Assembly: GCA_016868205.1 (NCBI GenBank)
Contig: VGHR01000007.1
Span: forward strand, 1-54,126
Direction: 5' to 3'
From: Betaproteobacteria bacterium
GTDB lineage: Bacteria > Pseudomonadota > Gammaproteobacteria > Burkholderiales > Burkholderiaceae_C
DNA length: 54,126 nucleotides
A program made the translations under genes and the position numbers. This document shows positions 26,650 to 40,724 of the stretch, one piece after another. The notes below the pieces were generated by a model, which worked only from the letters and a program-made list of their open reading frames with translations, was not told the DNA's origin and did no database searches. Position 1 is the stretch's first letter; every line of letters starts with the position of its first letter.

Positions 26650-27762
26650 ATGAACACAGACGAGTGCCACCGCGTCCGTATCGACTTTGGGTCGCGCAGT
26701 TATCCGATCCTGATTGGGGCGGGCTTGCTGGGGGATCCGCGCAGCTACGCCGACCTGCCACTTGCTCAGACCGCGCTGATCGTCAGCAATGTCACCATCG
26801 CCCCCTTGTATGCGCAGGCGCTGCAGCGGGCGTTGGCGGCGCACTATCCGCGCGTCCTGCTACTGACTCTGCCCGATGGCGAAGCGCACAAGGATTGGCC
26901 GCATCTTCAGTTTATTTTTGATTGTCTGCTTGAGCATGGCTGCGACCGGCGCACGGTGCTGTTTGCCTTGGGGGGAGGCGTTGTCGGCGACATGACCGGC
27001 TTTGCGGCGGCCAGTTACATGCGCGGCGTGCCTTTTGTACAGGTGCCTACCACCTTGCTTGCGCAGGTCGATTCATCGGTCGGCGGCAAGACCGCGATCA
27101 ACCATCGGCTGGGTAAGAACATGATCGGGGCTTTCTATCAGCCGGTACGGGTCATCTGCGACCTCGATGTTCTGCGCAGTCTGCCTGAAGCAGAGCTGTC
27201 TGCGGGTTTGGCCGAGGTGATCAAATACGGCCCGATTGCCGACATGGCGCTGCTCGACTGGATCGAGTCGCACTTGCCCGATTTGCTGGACCGACGGCCC
27301 AACGCGCTGGCCCATGTGGTGCGGCGCAGTTGCGAGATCAAGGCATCGGTCGTGGGCTCTGATGAGCGCGAGACCGGCGTGCGCGCGATCCTAAATTTCG
27401 GTCACACTTTTGGCCATGCCATCGAGGCCGGGATGGGCTACGGCGCCTGGCTGCATGGACAGGCCGTCGGCTGTGGCATGGTGATGGCTACGCTGCTTTC
27501 GCACAAGCTCGGCTTGGTGGATGCAGCCTGTTATGAACGACTGCGGGGACTGATTGGGGCAGCCCGCTTGCCGGTGGTAGGCCCGGTTCTCGATGCCGAC
27601 GACAACGCCGGCCGCTACCTCGATTTGATGCGAATGGATAAAAAGTCCGAAGCCGGCGAGATCAAATTTGTAGTCATAGACGGGGCGGGGCGGGCGCTGG
27701 TGCGCAGCGCTCCCGATGCTTTGGTGCGCGAGGTGATCAATGCCTCCTGCCGGGAGCACTGA
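26650..27762 (+). CDS. aroB: 3-Dehydroquinate synthase
   Basis: This 370-residue NAD-dependent lyase converts DAHP to 3-dehydroquinate, the second step of the shikimate pathway. Visible motifs are [66 protein letters not shown] (metal and substrate site) and [12 protein letters not shown] with metal-ligand His residues. The start is the ATG at 26650, preceded by GGTGAGG; an in-frame start at 26602 lies inside aroK and is unlikely. Confidence 0.97.
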   Translation: MNTDECHRVRIDFGSRSYPILIGAGLLGDPRSYADLPLAQTALIVSNVTIAPLYAQALQRALAAHYPRVLLLTLPDGEAHKDWPHLQFIFDCLLEHGCDRRTVLFALGGGVVGDMTGFAAASYMRGVPFVQVPTTLLAQVDSSVGGKTAINHRLGKNMIGAFYQPVRVICDLDVLRSLPEAELSAGLAEVIKYGPIADMALLDWIESHLPDLLDRRPNALAHVVRRSCEIKASVVGSDERETGVRAILNFGHTFGHAIEAGMGYGAWLHGQAVGCGMVMATLLSHKLGLVDAACYERLRGLIGAARLPVVGPVLDADDNAGRYLDLMRMDKKSEAGEIKFVVIDGAGRALVRSAPDALVREVINASCREH

Positions 27763-27786
27763 GCCCATGCAGGTGTTTTTCCCGGG

Positions 27787-28926
27787 ATGAATCGGGCGCC
27801 ATACGCCAGTAGCGCGCAGCGTAGTCGCGGGCGCCGGTACGCTGAGCCCGATGCACCGACCCGATCGCCTTTCCAGCGCGACCGCGATCGCATCGTGCAC
27901 TCGACGGCTTTTCGCCGATTGGTCTACAAGACCCAGGTCTTTCTCAATCATGAAGGTGATCTTTTTCGCACCCGGATGACGCACTCACTGGAGGTGGCGC
28001 AGATTGCGCGCTCGATCGCTCGACCCTTGGGCCTGGACGAGGATTTGGTCGAGGCCATCGCTTTGGCCCACGATCTTGGGCACACACCCTTCGGTCATGC
28101 CGGGCAGGACGCCTTGAATGAGTGCATGGCCGAGCACGGCGGTTTTGAGCACAACCTGCAAAGCTTGCGCGTCGTCGATCACTTGGAACAGCGCTACCCG
28201 GCTTTCGATGGATTGAATCTGAGCTTCGAGACCCGCGAAGGTATCCTCAAGCATTGCTCGCGGCGCAACGCGGAGTCGCTTGAGCGCAGCGAACCCGGCG
28301 GCGCGGGGCGGCGATTTCTTGATCGAACCCAGCCCAGTCTGGAGGCACAGTTATGTAATTTGGCCGACGCGATTGCCTACAACGCCCACGATATCGATGA
28401 TGGCGTGCGCTCGGGCTTGATCACCGTCGGGCAATTGCAGGAACTCGATCTGTTTGAGCGCCATCGCAGACAGGCTGTGGTTGAGCACCCGGATCTGGCG
28501 CCAGCGTCTCGACAACGCCGCTTGCTGCATGAAGGCATCCGGCGCATGCTCAGCGAGCAGATCTACGATGTCATTGATGCCACCGGCCTCTGGCTGGCCC
28601 AGTTCAAGCCCGACAGCCCTGATGCGGTGCGCGCCTGTCCTCCACTGGTGCGTTTTAGTCAGGCCATGCAGCAGCAGTCGGTCGGACTCAATCGTTTTCT
28701 GTCCTCTCATCTGTACCGCCATGCTCAAGTGCTACAGAACACCACCCAGGCCCAGCAGATGGTTCGTGAGCTGTTCCATGCTTACCAGCGTGATCCGTCG
28801 GCAATGCCGCCCGACCACGCCAGCCGCGAGGACTTGCCGCGTGCGGTGGCCGATTACATCGCCGGCATGACGGATCGGTTTGCGGCGCGTGAACACGAGC
28901 GGCTGACAGGGCAGCGCCTGCTGTGA
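27787..28926 (+). CDS. dgt: Deoxyguanosinetriphosphate triphosphohydrolase-like protein
   Basis: This 379-residue HD-domain dNTP triphosphohydrolase releases triphosphate from deoxynucleotides. The N-terminal DRDRIVHSTAFRRLVYKTQV, the metal-binding HD motif in AIALAHDLGHTPFGHAGQ, the upstream His in TRMTHSLEVAQIAR, and NLADAIAYNAHDIDDG are diagnostic. It follows aroB by 24 bases, as in related genomes, and overlaps the MFS gene by GTGA. Confidence 0.93.
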   Translation: MNRAPYASSAQRSRGRRYAEPDAPTRSPFQRDRDRIVHSTAFRRLVYKTQVFLNHEGDLFRTRMTHSLEVAQIARSIARPLGLDEDLVEAIALAHDLGHTPFGHAGQDALNECMAEHGGFEHNLQSLRVVDHLEQRYPAFDGLNLSFETREGILKHCSRRNAESLERSEPGGAGRRFLDRTQPSLEAQLCNLADAIAYNAHDIDDGVRSGLITVGQLQELDLFERHRRQAVVEHPDLAPASRQRRLLHEGIRRMLSEQIYDVIDATGLWLAQFKPDSPDAVRACPPLVRFSQAMQQQSVGLNRFLSSHLYRHAQVLQNTTQAQQMVRELFHAYQRDPSAMPPDHASREDLPRAVADYIAGMTDRFAAREHERLTGQRLL

Positions 28927-30125
28927 GGACCGCGTTGGCTTCGCCGACCTCCGCCTGGTTGGTCATTGGTGCCGCAGTGGTGGCGGCTTTGCAGGTGGGC
29001 AAGCTGCCGCCGGCCTTGCCGGCACTGCAGGCCGACTTGGGCCTGACGCTGGTGCAGTCGGGCTTTTTGCTCTCCATGGTGCAAATGGCCGGCATGCTCA
29101 CGGCCATCCTGATCGGCTCTCTGGCCGATCGGTGCGGCCTCAAGCGGGCCATGGTCGGCGGCCTGCTTTTATTGGCGCTGGCCAGTGCCTGCAGCGCACG
29201 GGTCCAGGATGTCTGGGTGCTGATGGTCCTGCGGGCCCTCGAGGGCATGGGCTTTCTCTGGGTGGCACTGCCCTCACCGGCGCTTTTACGCCGTCTTGTT
29301 CCTCCAGAGCGTATGTCCCGGCTCCTGGGCATTTGGAGTGCCTACACCCCCCTGGGCACTGCTTTGGCCCTGCTGGCCGGCCCGCTGTTCATTCCCTGGG
29401 CAGGTTGGCCTGCCTGGTGGGACCTGTTTGCGTTGTTGAGCGCAGCGATGGCTTTCTGCTTGTACCGCGCGCTGCCGGGCGATACATCGGCCCCCGGGCA
29501 GGCTCTGAGCCTCTACAGCAGCCTAAGGGCCACCCTCGGTCGACCCGGTCCCTGGCTCGCGGCGGGTATGTTCTGCGTTTATTCGGCCCAGTGGCTGGCC
29601 CTGATGGGTTTTTTGCCCTCTATCTATGCCCAGGCCGGCCTGTCTGGAGCGCTTTTGGGTGCGCTCACCGCGCTGGCGGCTGCGGCTAATGTCCTGGGTA
29701 ATGTACTGTCCGGGCGTTTGCTCCACCGGGGCCATGCCTCGCACCATCTGCTGTGGGCCGGTTATGCCTGCATGGCCGTGGGCTCTACCCTGGCCTTCTC
29801 GGCGTTCACCGAGGACTGGCCCTGGCTGCGCTACGCCGGCGTCCTGTTGTTCTCAAGCATCGGAGGCCTGGTCCCCGCCACGATTTTTGCCTTGGCCGTG
29901 CGCTTGGCGCCCGATGAACGCCAGATCGCGACCAGCGTGGGCTGGGTTCAGCAGTGGTCGGCCCTGGGCCAGTTTTTCGGCCCGCCTCTGGTGGCCTGGG
30001 TGGCCGCCGGCTCGGGCGGTTGGCATCACACCCACTGGGTGACGGGAGGCTTGTGCCTGATCGGTGCTGCCTTGGCCTGGCTGACCGCATGGCAGCGGGG
30101 GCGCATGCAGCCAGACCAGGGTTGA
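28923..30125 (+). CDS. Major facilitator superfamily transporter
   Basis: This 400-residue inner-membrane transporter has about 12 hydrophobic segments. The MFS signature between helices 2 and 3 is visible as GSLADRCGLKRAMVGG. Substrate cannot be told from sequence; the overall form is close to the small-anion (CynX/NimT-type) branch. GTG start overlaps the dgt stop (GTGA), so it is likely co-transcribed with dgt. It ends 11 bases before the convergent Bug-family gene. Confidence 0.85.
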   Translation: MRTALASPTSAWLVIGAAVVAALQVGKLPPALPALQADLGLTLVQSGFLLSMVQMAGMLTAILIGSLADRCGLKRAMVGGLLLLALASACSARVQDVWVLMVLRALEGMGFLWVALPSPALLRRLVPPERMSRLLGIWSAYTPLGTALALLAGPLFIPWAGWPAWWDLFALLSAAMAFCLYRALPGDTSAPGQALSLYSSLRATLGRPGPWLAAGMFCVYSAQWLALMGFLPSIYAQAGLSGALLGALTALAAAANVLGNVLSGRLLHRGHASHHLLWAGYACMAVGSTLAFSAFTEDWPWLRYAGVLLFSSIGGLVPATIFALAVRLAPDERQIATSVGWVQQWSALGQFFGPPLVAWVAAGSGGWHHTHWVTGGLCLIGAALAWLTAWQRGRMQPDQG

Positions 30126-30136
30126 GTGCCCGGCGC

Positions 30137-31114
30137 TTATTCCGGCTCGATCCGGGCCTCCCGGATCGCCTTGGCCCATTTGGCGGTCTCCACCCGGGTG
30201 CGCTCGGCCAGGGCCTGGGGCGTGCCCGGTGCGGTTTCAAAGCCCAGGGCCGAAAAGCGCTCGAGCAAGTCCTTGTCGCTGGCAGCCGCATTGGCGGCAC
30301 GGTTAAGCCGGTTGATGATCTCCGGCGGTGTGCCGGCCGGAGCAAACAGCGCGAAATATGCGATCAGCTCGTAATCCTTCAGGCCCAGTGCCTCGTTGAC
30401 CGTGGGTAACTCTGGAACAGCCGGGGCCCGCTGCATCGAGGTGACGGCCAGGCCGCGTACCTTGCCGCCCTTGACCTGGGGCAGCATCACCGCAAAATCA
30501 GCGGTAAACATATTGACCTGCCCGCCGATCAGATCGGTCATGGCCGCCGGCCCGGCCTTATAGGGCACATGGGTCATCTGCACGCCGGCCATGCTCGAGA
30601 GCATCTCGCTGGAGACGCGTTGTGAGGCACTGGCGTGCGCGAAGGTGATCGAGCCGGGCTTGGCCTTGGCTAGAGCTACAAACTCGCGCAGGTTTTTGGC
30701 TGGCACATCGTTGTTGATAGCCACGATCAGTGGCACCGAACCCAAGAAGGCGATCGGTGCAAAGGCCGTGTCCTGATCGTAGGGCAGCTTTTTCATCAGG
30801 CTTTTCAGCGCCGCATTGGTGCTGTTGGTCCCCACCAGGATGGTGTAACCGTCCGGTGCTGATTTGGCCACCGCTTCGGCCCCCAGCATGCCGCTAACCC
30901 CAGCCCGGTTTTCCACCACGACGGGCTGACCCAGGTTTTCCGACATCTTTTGCGCGAAGGCCCGACCGATCTGGTCAGTGGCGCTTCCCGGCGCAAAAGG
31001 CACGATGGCTCTGATGGGCTTGGCGGGATAGGCCGCAGCAGGCGCCTGAGCCAGGAGCGTTGTCGAGCAAAGCCCCAAGCTCAAGGCCAGTGCAGCAGAG
31101 AAACGAGTTCGCAT
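30137..31114 (-). CDS. Bug-family (TctC) periplasmic solute-binding protein
   Basis: This 325-residue exported binding protein has signal peptide MRTRFSAALALSLGLCSTTLLA. Family blocks are YPAKPIRAIVPFAPGSATDQIGR-type N-terminus, VENRAGVSGMLGAEAVAKS, PDGYTILVG and LFAPAGTPPEIINRLN. Such proteins bind carboxylates and are greatly expanded in Bordetella and relatives, often as orphans without TctAB membrane partners, as here. The start at 31114 follows a GGAGG-type stretch; the frame is open to 31162. No regulator is adjacent. Confidence 0.92.
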   Translation of the reverse strand: MRTRFSAALALSLGLCSTTLLAQAPAAAYPAKPIRAIVPFAPGSATDQIGRAFAQKMSENLGQPVVVENRAGVSGMLGAEAVAKSAPDGYTILVGTNSTNAALKSLMKKLPYDQDTAFAPIAFLGSVPLIVAINNDVPAKNLREFVALAKAKPGSITFAHASASQRVSSEMLSSMAGVQMTHVPYKAGPAAMTDLIGGQVNMFTADFAVMLPQVKGGKVRGLAVTSMQRAPAVPELPTVNEALGLKDYELIAYFALFAPAGTPPEIINRLNRAANAAASDKDLLERFSALGFETAPGTPQALAERTRVETAKWAKAIREARIEPE

Positions 31115-31187
31115 GAAACCTCCAAGGGAAAGTGCTGCGGATTGTGGCTTAGCGCAGCCCATCTCCCTTCAGGATCTTCCCTAGGAA

Positions 31188-31208
31188 AATTGGGGTCAGA
31201 CACCAATT
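31188..31208 (+). repeat. RAYT-associated repeat, copy 1
   Basis: AATTGG-N9-CCAATT, with central GGTCAGACA. It is an imperfect hairpin of the type found next to REP-associated tyrosine transposases, and lies upstream of the transposase gene. Confidence 0.75.
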
Positions 31209-31220
31209 AAAGTTCATGAT

Positions 31221-31241
31221 AATTGGGGTCGGATTCCAATT
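31221..31241 (+). repeat. RAYT-associated repeat, copy 2
   Basis: AATTGG-N9-CCAATT, with central GGTCGGATT. It is nearly identical to copy 1 and in the same orientation, 12 bases after it and 20 bases before the transposase ATG. Confidence 0.75.
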
Positions 31242-31261
31242 AAGAGGAAGAGGTAAAAGTT

Positions 31262-31960
31262 ATGGCTCGGCAAGCTCGATTGACGGTTCCCGGCTACCCC
31301 CATCATGTGATTCAGCGCGGAAATGACAGGCAAGCGATCTTCCGCGACGACTCCGATCGTGAGCGCTTGCTATTTCTCTTGCATCAGTACTCGCGACAAA
31401 CAGCGGTTGCGATCCATGCCTATGTATTGATGGATAACCATTTCCACCTGCTGCTCAGTCCGGAGACGGTCCAGGGCATACCGCAGATGATGCAGGGTGT
31501 CGGGCGCAGCTATGTTCGTTACTTCAATACCCGTCATCAGCGTTCCGGTACCCTCTGGGAGGGCCGCTACAGGTCGAGCTTGATTGAGTCAGAGCGCTAT
31601 CTTCTAACCTGTATGGCATATATCGATCTCAACCCTGTCCGGGCCGGCATGGTGAGCGATCCGGCCCAGTACCCTTGGTCCAGCTATCGGCATCTGACGG
31701 GCCTGCGGGTGGATAAGTTGCTGTCGCCACACACCCTGTTTTGGGGCCTGGGAAATACGCCTTTTGCCAGGGAAGCGGCCTATGCAGAAATGGTTGGAGC
31801 GGGGATGGGCAACGATCAGCAATTGGCACTGACCCGATCGGTTTTGACCGGCTGGGCTCTGGGCTCTGAGGACTTTATCCAGGAAGTGTCGCAGGCGACC
31901 CAGCGCCGGCTGACCCCGGGCAAACCGGGACGGCCTCATGGAACCCGCCGCAGGACTTGA
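31262..31960 (+). CDS. REP-associated tyrosine transposase (RAYT, IS200/Y1 family)
   Basis: This 232-residue Y1 HUH transposase has the HUH metal motif in LMDNHFHLLLSP and a likely catalytic Tyr in GRSYVRYFNTRHQ; GTLWEGRYRSSLI and MAYIDLNPVRAGMV are family hallmarks. It begins MARQARLTVPGYPHHVIQRG, the standard RAYT start. A purine-rich AGAGGAAGAGG lies upstream. Two AATTGG-type hairpins precede it and one inverted copy follows, as expected for a RAYT with its recognition repeats. Such genes act on single-stranded DNA hairpins and are usually single-copy and domesticated. It sits directly before gltB. Confidence 0.93.
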   Translation: MARQARLTVPGYPHHVIQRGNDRQAIFRDDSDRERLLFLLHQYSRQTAVAIHAYVLMDNHFHLLLSPETVQGIPQMMQGVGRSYVRYFNTRHQRSGTLWEGRYRSSLIESERYLLTCMAYIDLNPVRAGMVSDPAQYPWSSYRHLTGLRVDKLLSPHTLFWGLGNTPFAREAAYAEMVGAGMGNDQQLALTRSVLTGWALGSEDFIQEVSQATQRRLTPGKPGRPHGTRRRT

Positions 31961-32012
31961 GGCCGAAGTCCGAATGATCTGTCCCCAATTAACAAGACTC
32001 AAGCGAAGAGGT

Positions 32013-32038
32013 CAATTAAATGGAATCTGACCCCAATT
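32013..32038 (-). repeat. RAYT-associated repeat, inverted copy 3
   Basis: On the minus strand this reads AATTGGGGTCAGATTCCATT then TAATTG, matching copies 1 and 2 in inverted orientation. A partial match, AATTGGGGAC, lies on the same strand at 31982-31991. With copies 1 and 2 it brackets the transposase. Confidence 0.7.
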
Positions 32039-32107
32039 AATTTTGTTGGCGCCTACGATTTCAGGACTTATGCTCTGGGGCTGAGTGTCCAAATACGAGG
32101 GTTTGCC

Positions 32108-36847
<4,740 letters not shown>

Positions 36848-36876
36848 GCCCACTGACCGATCACAAAGGAAACATC

Positions 36877-38352
36877 ATGGGAAAAGTGACTGGCTTCATG
36901 GAATTCGAGCGCTTCGAGGAGGGCTACAGACCCGTCGAAGAGCGTGTCAAGCATTACCGTGAGTTTGTCCTCACTCTTGACGAGGCGCAGTCGAAAAAGC
37001 AGGCGGCGCGTTGCATGGATTGCGGTACGCCGTTTTGCAACAGCGGCTGCCCGGTCAACAACATCATTCCGGACTTCAATGACCTGGTCTACCAGGGCGA
37101 CTGGAAGAACGCGCTGACGGTGCTTCACAGCACCAACAATTTTCCTGAGTTCACGGGCCGCATCTGTCCTGCGCCTTGCGAGGCTGCATGCACCCTCAAT
37201 GTCAACGACGATGCGGTGGGCATCAAGTCCATTGAGCACGCCATCATCGACCGCGGCTGGGCAGAGGGCTGGGTGGTGCCTCAGCCGCCGCGCCACAAGA
37301 CCGGCCGCAAGGTGGCCATCATCGGCTCGGGGCCCGCGGGACTGGCTGCGGCCCAGCAGCTGGCCCGTGCCGGTCATGATGTCACTGTCTTCGAGAAAAA
37401 CAGCCGGATCGGAGGCCTGCTGCGCTACGGCATTCCAGATTTCAAGATGGAAAAAAACCACATCGACAGGCGGGTCGAGCAGATGCAGGCCGAGGGCGTG
37501 GTTTTTAAGACCGGGGTCTTGGTGGGCCGACTGCCCCAGGAGGGTCCGGGCAGCCGGGTGACCAACGACGCGATCGAGACCATCGCCGCCGAACAGCTGA
37601 TGCGCGACTTCGATGCCGTCTTGCTGGCCGCTGGCAGCGAGCAAAGTCGCGACCTGCCCGTGCCCGGCCGTGATCTCCAGGGTGTTCACTTCGCCATGGA
37701 GTTTCTGCCGCAGCAAAACAAGGTCAATGCGGGCGACACCTTGGACCAGCAACTGCGCGCAGATGGCAAACATGTCATCGTCATCGGGGGCGGCGATACC
37801 GGCTCCGATTGCGTGGGCACCAGTAACCGTCATGGCGCGGCCAGCGTCAAGCAGTTCGAGGTGATGCCGCAACCCCCTGAGGAGGAAAACAAACCCTTGG
37901 TCTGGCCGTATTGGCCGCTCAAGCTGCGAACCAGTTCCAGCCATAAGGAGGGTTGTGGCCGCGAATTTGCCATCTCCACCAAGGCTTTTCTGGGCAAGGG
38001 TGGCAAGGTCACCGCCTTGCAGACCGTGCGGGTCGAAATGAAGGACGGCAAGCTGATCGAGGTGCCGGGCACGGAAGAGGAGCACCGCGCCGACCTGGTC
38101 TTGCTGGCCATGGGGTTTGTCAACCCCTTGTCTAGCGTGCTCGAAGCTTTCGGTGTGGGCAAGGACGCGCGTGGCAACGCCCGCGCCAGTACCGACTTCA
38201 CCGGGGGCTACGCGACCAATGTGTCCAAGGTCTTTGCGGCCGGCGATGTGCGGCGCGGTCAGTCTCTGGTGGTGTGGGCCATCCGTGAAGGTCGCCAGGC
38301 GGCAAGGGCCGTCGACGAGTTCCTCATGGGCCACTCCGATCTGCCGCGCTGA
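36877..38352 (+). CDS. gltD: Glutamate synthase (NADPH) small subunit
   Basis: This 491-residue FAD- and NADPH-binding subunit supplies electrons to GltB. N-terminal Fe-S cysteines are in [17 protein letters not shown] and [12 protein letters not shown]. The FAD dinucleotide fold is [18 protein letters not shown], and the NADPH fold is [17 protein letters not shown]. An AAAGGA ribosome-binding site precedes the ATG at 36877. The frame is open further upstream across the end of gltB, but the family start [12 protein letters not shown] is clear. Confidence 0.98.
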   Translation: MGKVTGFMEFERFEEGYRPVEERVKHYREFVLTLDEAQSKKQAARCMDCGTPFCNSGCPVNNIIPDFNDLVYQGDWKNALTVLHSTNNFPEFTGRICPAPCEAACTLNVNDDAVGIKSIEHAIIDRGWAEGWVVPQPPRHKTGRKVAIIGSGPAGLAAAQQLARAGHDVTVFEKNSRIGGLLRYGIPDFKMEKNHIDRRVEQMQAEGVVFKTGVLVGRLPQEGPGSRVTNDAIETIAAEQLMRDFDAVLLAAGSEQSRDLPVPGRDLQGVHFAMEFLPQQNKVNAGDTLDQQLRADGKHVIVIGGGDTGSDCVGTSNRHGAASVKQFEVMPQPPEEENKPLVWPYWPLKLRTSSSHKEGCGREFAISTKAFLGKGGKVTALQTVRVEMKDGKLIEVPGTEEEHRADLVLLAMGFVNPLSSVLEAFGVGKDARGNARASTDFTGGYATNVSKVFAAGDVRRGQSLVVWAIREGRQAARAVDEFLMGHSDLPR

Positions 38353-38431
38353 GGGCTGGCCGGTCGTCCGGGGGAGTAAAGGCCAGGCGCCGGGGGCGAC
38401 CGCTATGATGTCGCCCCTGTCCGCTTTTGCT

Positions 38432-38455
38432 GCCGGCGCGGCGCCGGCGTTTTTT
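38432..38455 (+). terminator. Intrinsic terminator touching the mlaF start codon
   Basis: GCCGGCG-CGG-CGCCGGC hairpin followed by a T6 run that ends one base before the ATG of mlaF (38457). It would end the gltBD transcript. It leaves no room for an ordinary Shine-Dalgarno sequence for mlaF. Confidence 0.75.
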
Positions 38456-38456
38456 C

Positions 38457-39314
38457 ATGTCTGATCTATCCGGCGCTCCTGTTGATCTGGTCCAGTTTCG
38501 GGAGGTCTCTTTTGCCTATCCCGGTGCGGTGGCCGACCGGGTCTTTCTCGAGCGCATGCATCTGTCGGTCCCGCGCGGCAAGGTGACAGCCTTGATGGGA
38601 GCTTCCGGGGGGGGCAAGACAACGGTGTTGCGCCTCATCGGTGGTCAGCAGCGGGCCAGTGCCGGACAGGTGCTCTTTGACGGGCAGGATGTCGGTCTGA
38701 TGGACAGTGCGGCTTTGTACGCCATGCGACGGCGCATGGGCATGCTGTTCCAGTTTGGAGCGCTCTTTACCGACCTCAGTGTCTTCGACAATGTGGCCTT
38801 TCCGCTGCGCGAACACACTTCCTTGAGCCCCGCACTGATACGCGACATTGTGCTCATGAAGCTCGATGCGGTCGGGCTGCGTGGCGCGCGTGACCTGATG
38901 CCGGCGCAGATTTCCGGCGGCATGGCCAGGCGAGTGGCCTTGGCCCGGGCCATTGCGCTGGACCCCGAACTCATCATGTATGACGAACCCTTTGCCGGCC
39001 TCGACCCGATTTCCCTGGGTACAGCCGCGCAGTTGATCCGCCAGCTCAATGACACCCTGGGCATCACCACGGTGGTGATATCACACGATTTAGAGGAGAC
39101 CTTTCGCATTGCCGATCGGGTGGTGATTCTGGCCAACGGCATGATTGCCGCCGAGGGCACGCCCGAGGAGGTGATGCATTCCACCGACCCCTTGGTGCAA
39201 CAGTTTGTTCATGCGCAAAGTCAGGGGCCGGTGAAGTTCCACTATCCGGCCGACCCGGCCGAGCTTGATTTCGGTCCGGCCTCGGCCGGGCCCGCGCGCA
39301 AGGTGCGGCGATGA
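38457..39314 (+). CDS. mlaF: Phospholipid transport ABC ATPase MlaF
   Basis: This 285-residue cytoplasmic ATPase belongs to the MlaFEDB complex, which moves phospholipids between inner and outer membrane to keep outer-membrane asymmetry. Walker A is GASGGGKTT, the signature is ISGGMARR, Walker B is LIMYDEPFAGLD, and the switch His is in VISHDLEET. The start is set at the ATG at 38457, where homologues begin, but it lies directly after a terminator T-run and has no ribosome-binding site; a slightly later start is possible. It overlaps mlaE by ATGA. Confidence 0.94.
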   Translation: MSDLSGAPVDLVQFREVSFAYPGAVADRVFLERMHLSVPRGKVTALMGASGGGKTTVLRLIGGQQRASAGQVLFDGQDVGLMDSAALYAMRRRMGMLFQFGALFTDLSVFDNVAFPLREHTSLSPALIRDIVLMKLDAVGLRGARDLMPAQISGGMARRVALARAIALDPELIMYDEPFAGLDPISLGTAAQLIRQLNDTLGITTVVISHDLEETFRIADRVVILANGMIAAEGTPEEVMHSTDPLVQQFVHAQSQGPVKFHYPADPAELDFGPASAGPARKVRR

Positions 39315-40099
39315 GGGGGGGCAGGGCCTGGCTTGCCGATATCGGCTTTGCAACGCGTGCCAAACTGGCCGATTGGGGCCATGCCGCGCGCTTGTTCCTG
39401 CGGCTTTTCGCGCTCTCCGGGCCGACCCTGAAGCGTTTCGGGCTGGTGCGCGATCAGATTTTTTTCCTGGGTAACCACTCGCTGGCCATCATCACAGTCT
39501 CGGGTCTGTTCGTCGGCTTCGTGCTGGGTTTGCAGGGCTACTACACCTTGCAGCGTTATGGCTCGGCCGAGGCGTTGGGCCTGCTGGTGGCGCTCAGTCT
39601 GGTGCGGGAACTCGGCCCGGTGGTTACTGCCCTGTTGTTTGCCGGGCGCGCCGGCACGGCCCTGACCGCCGAGATCGGCCTGATGAAGGCCGGTGAGCAG
39701 CTCTCGGCCATGGAGATGATGGCCGTCGACCCGGTGCGCCGCATTCTTGCCCCCCGGCTCTGGGGCGGGATTGTGGCCATGCCCCTTTTGGCGGCGGTGT
39801 TCAGTGCGGTGGGCATCCTGGGGGGCTGGCTGGTAGGCGTGGTGATGATCGGGGTGGACCCGGGCTCCTTCTGGAGCCAGATGCAGGCCGGCGTCGATGC
39901 CTTGCGCGATGTGGGCAATGGGGTGATTAAAAGTATGGTCTTCGGGGTCACCGTGACCTTTGTCGCTCTGTATCAGGGTTACGAGGCCCAGCCTACCCCC
40001 GAGGGAGTGGCCCGGGCCACCACCCGGACGGTGGTTCAGGCCTCGCTGGCCGTCCTCGGGCTTGATTTCCTCCTGACCGCAGCGATGTTCAGTATCTGA
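39311..40099 (+). CDS. mlaE: Phospholipid transport permease MlaE
   Basis: This 262-residue inner-membrane permease has about five to six helices: GNHSLAIITVSGLFVGFVLG, ALLVALSLVRELGPVVTALL-type core and AVFSAVGILGGWLVGVVM. LVRELGPVVTALLFAGRAG and GLMKAGEQLSAMEMMAVDP are the MlaE/YrbE family motifs. ATGA overlap with mlaF. It is followed by a 139-base gap before mlaD, unusual for this otherwise tight operon. Confidence 0.95.
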   Translation: MRGGRAWLADIGFATRAKLADWGHAARLFLRLFALSGPTLKRFGLVRDQIFFLGNHSLAIITVSGLFVGFVLGLQGYYTLQRYGSAEALGLLVALSLVRELGPVVTALLFAGRAGTALTAEIGLMKAGEQLSAMEMMAVDPVRRILAPRLWGGIVAMPLLAAVFSAVGILGGWLVGVVMIGVDPGSFWSQMQAGVDALRDVGNGVIKSMVFGVTVTFVALYQGYEAQPTPEGVARATTRTVVQASLAVLGLDFLLTAAMFSI

Positions 40100-40199
40100 C
40101 TCGGGCTTTATTGCGCCGGCCGCCTGGGCGGGCCGAACATGCGAAAATACTTGTCATTCCCTTGAGGACCGCTGACTGTCATCCCCGAGCGACCGAAAT

Positions 40200-40220
40200 C
40201 CGTTGTAGCGGTATCAACGG
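40200..40220 (+). repeat. Inverted repeat before mlaD
   Basis: CCGTTG-N9-CAACGG, ending 18 bases before the mlaD ATG within the only sizeable gap of the mla operon (40100-40238). It could form an mRNA hairpin or be an operator; nothing else recognisable is in this gap. Confidence 0.4.
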
Positions 40221-40238
40221 TCGATTCTGAAAGCCCTT

Positions 40239-40724
40239 ATGCAACGCTCCAGCAAAGACCCCTGGGTGGGTCTGTTCGTCGTCATCGGCGCGGCTGCGCT
40301 CCTGTTCCTGTCCTTGAAGGCCGCCAATTTGCTCACGCTCAGCCTGGTGGACAACACCTATGCAGTGCAGGCCCGCTTCGACAATATCGGCGGGCTCAAG
40401 CCGCGCGCGGCGGTCAAAAGTGCGGGCGTGGTGGTCGGCCGAGTCGAGTCCATCAGCTTTGACGACAATAATTACCAGGCCAGCGTGCGCTTGGCGCTTG
40501 AAAAGCGGTATGTCTTTCCCAAGGACAGCTCCCTGAAGATCCTCACCAGCGGCCTGCTCGGGGAACAATACATCGGCATCGAGGCGGGCGCTGCCGACAA
40601 GAATTTGACGGCCGGGGATGTGATCACCACCACCCAATCGGCCGTGGTGCTCGAAAACCTCATCAGCCAGTTTCTCTACAGCAAGGCCGCGGATGCCGCG
40701 CCCTCCCCCGGCTCCAAGCCATGA
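40239..40724 (+). CDS. mlaD: Phospholipid-binding MCE-domain protein MlaD
   Basis: This 161-residue membrane-anchored periplasmic protein has one N-terminal helix (DPWVGLFVVIGAAALLFLSL) and a single MCE domain (about 38-115; YAVQARFDNIGGLKPRAAVK, AGVVVGRVESISFD, SSLKILTSGLLGEQYIGIE). Hexamers of MlaD ferry phospholipid through the MlaFEDB complex. The overlap with mlaA by ATGA (40721-40724) couples the two. Confidence 0.96.
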   Translation: MQRSSKDPWVGLFVVIGAAALLFLSLKAANLLTLSLVDNTYAVQARFDNIGGLKPRAAVKSAGVVVGRVESISFDDNNYQASVRLALEKRYVFPKDSSLKILTSGLLGEQYIGIEAGAADKNLTAGDVITTTQSAVVLENLISQFLYSKAADAAPSPGSKP

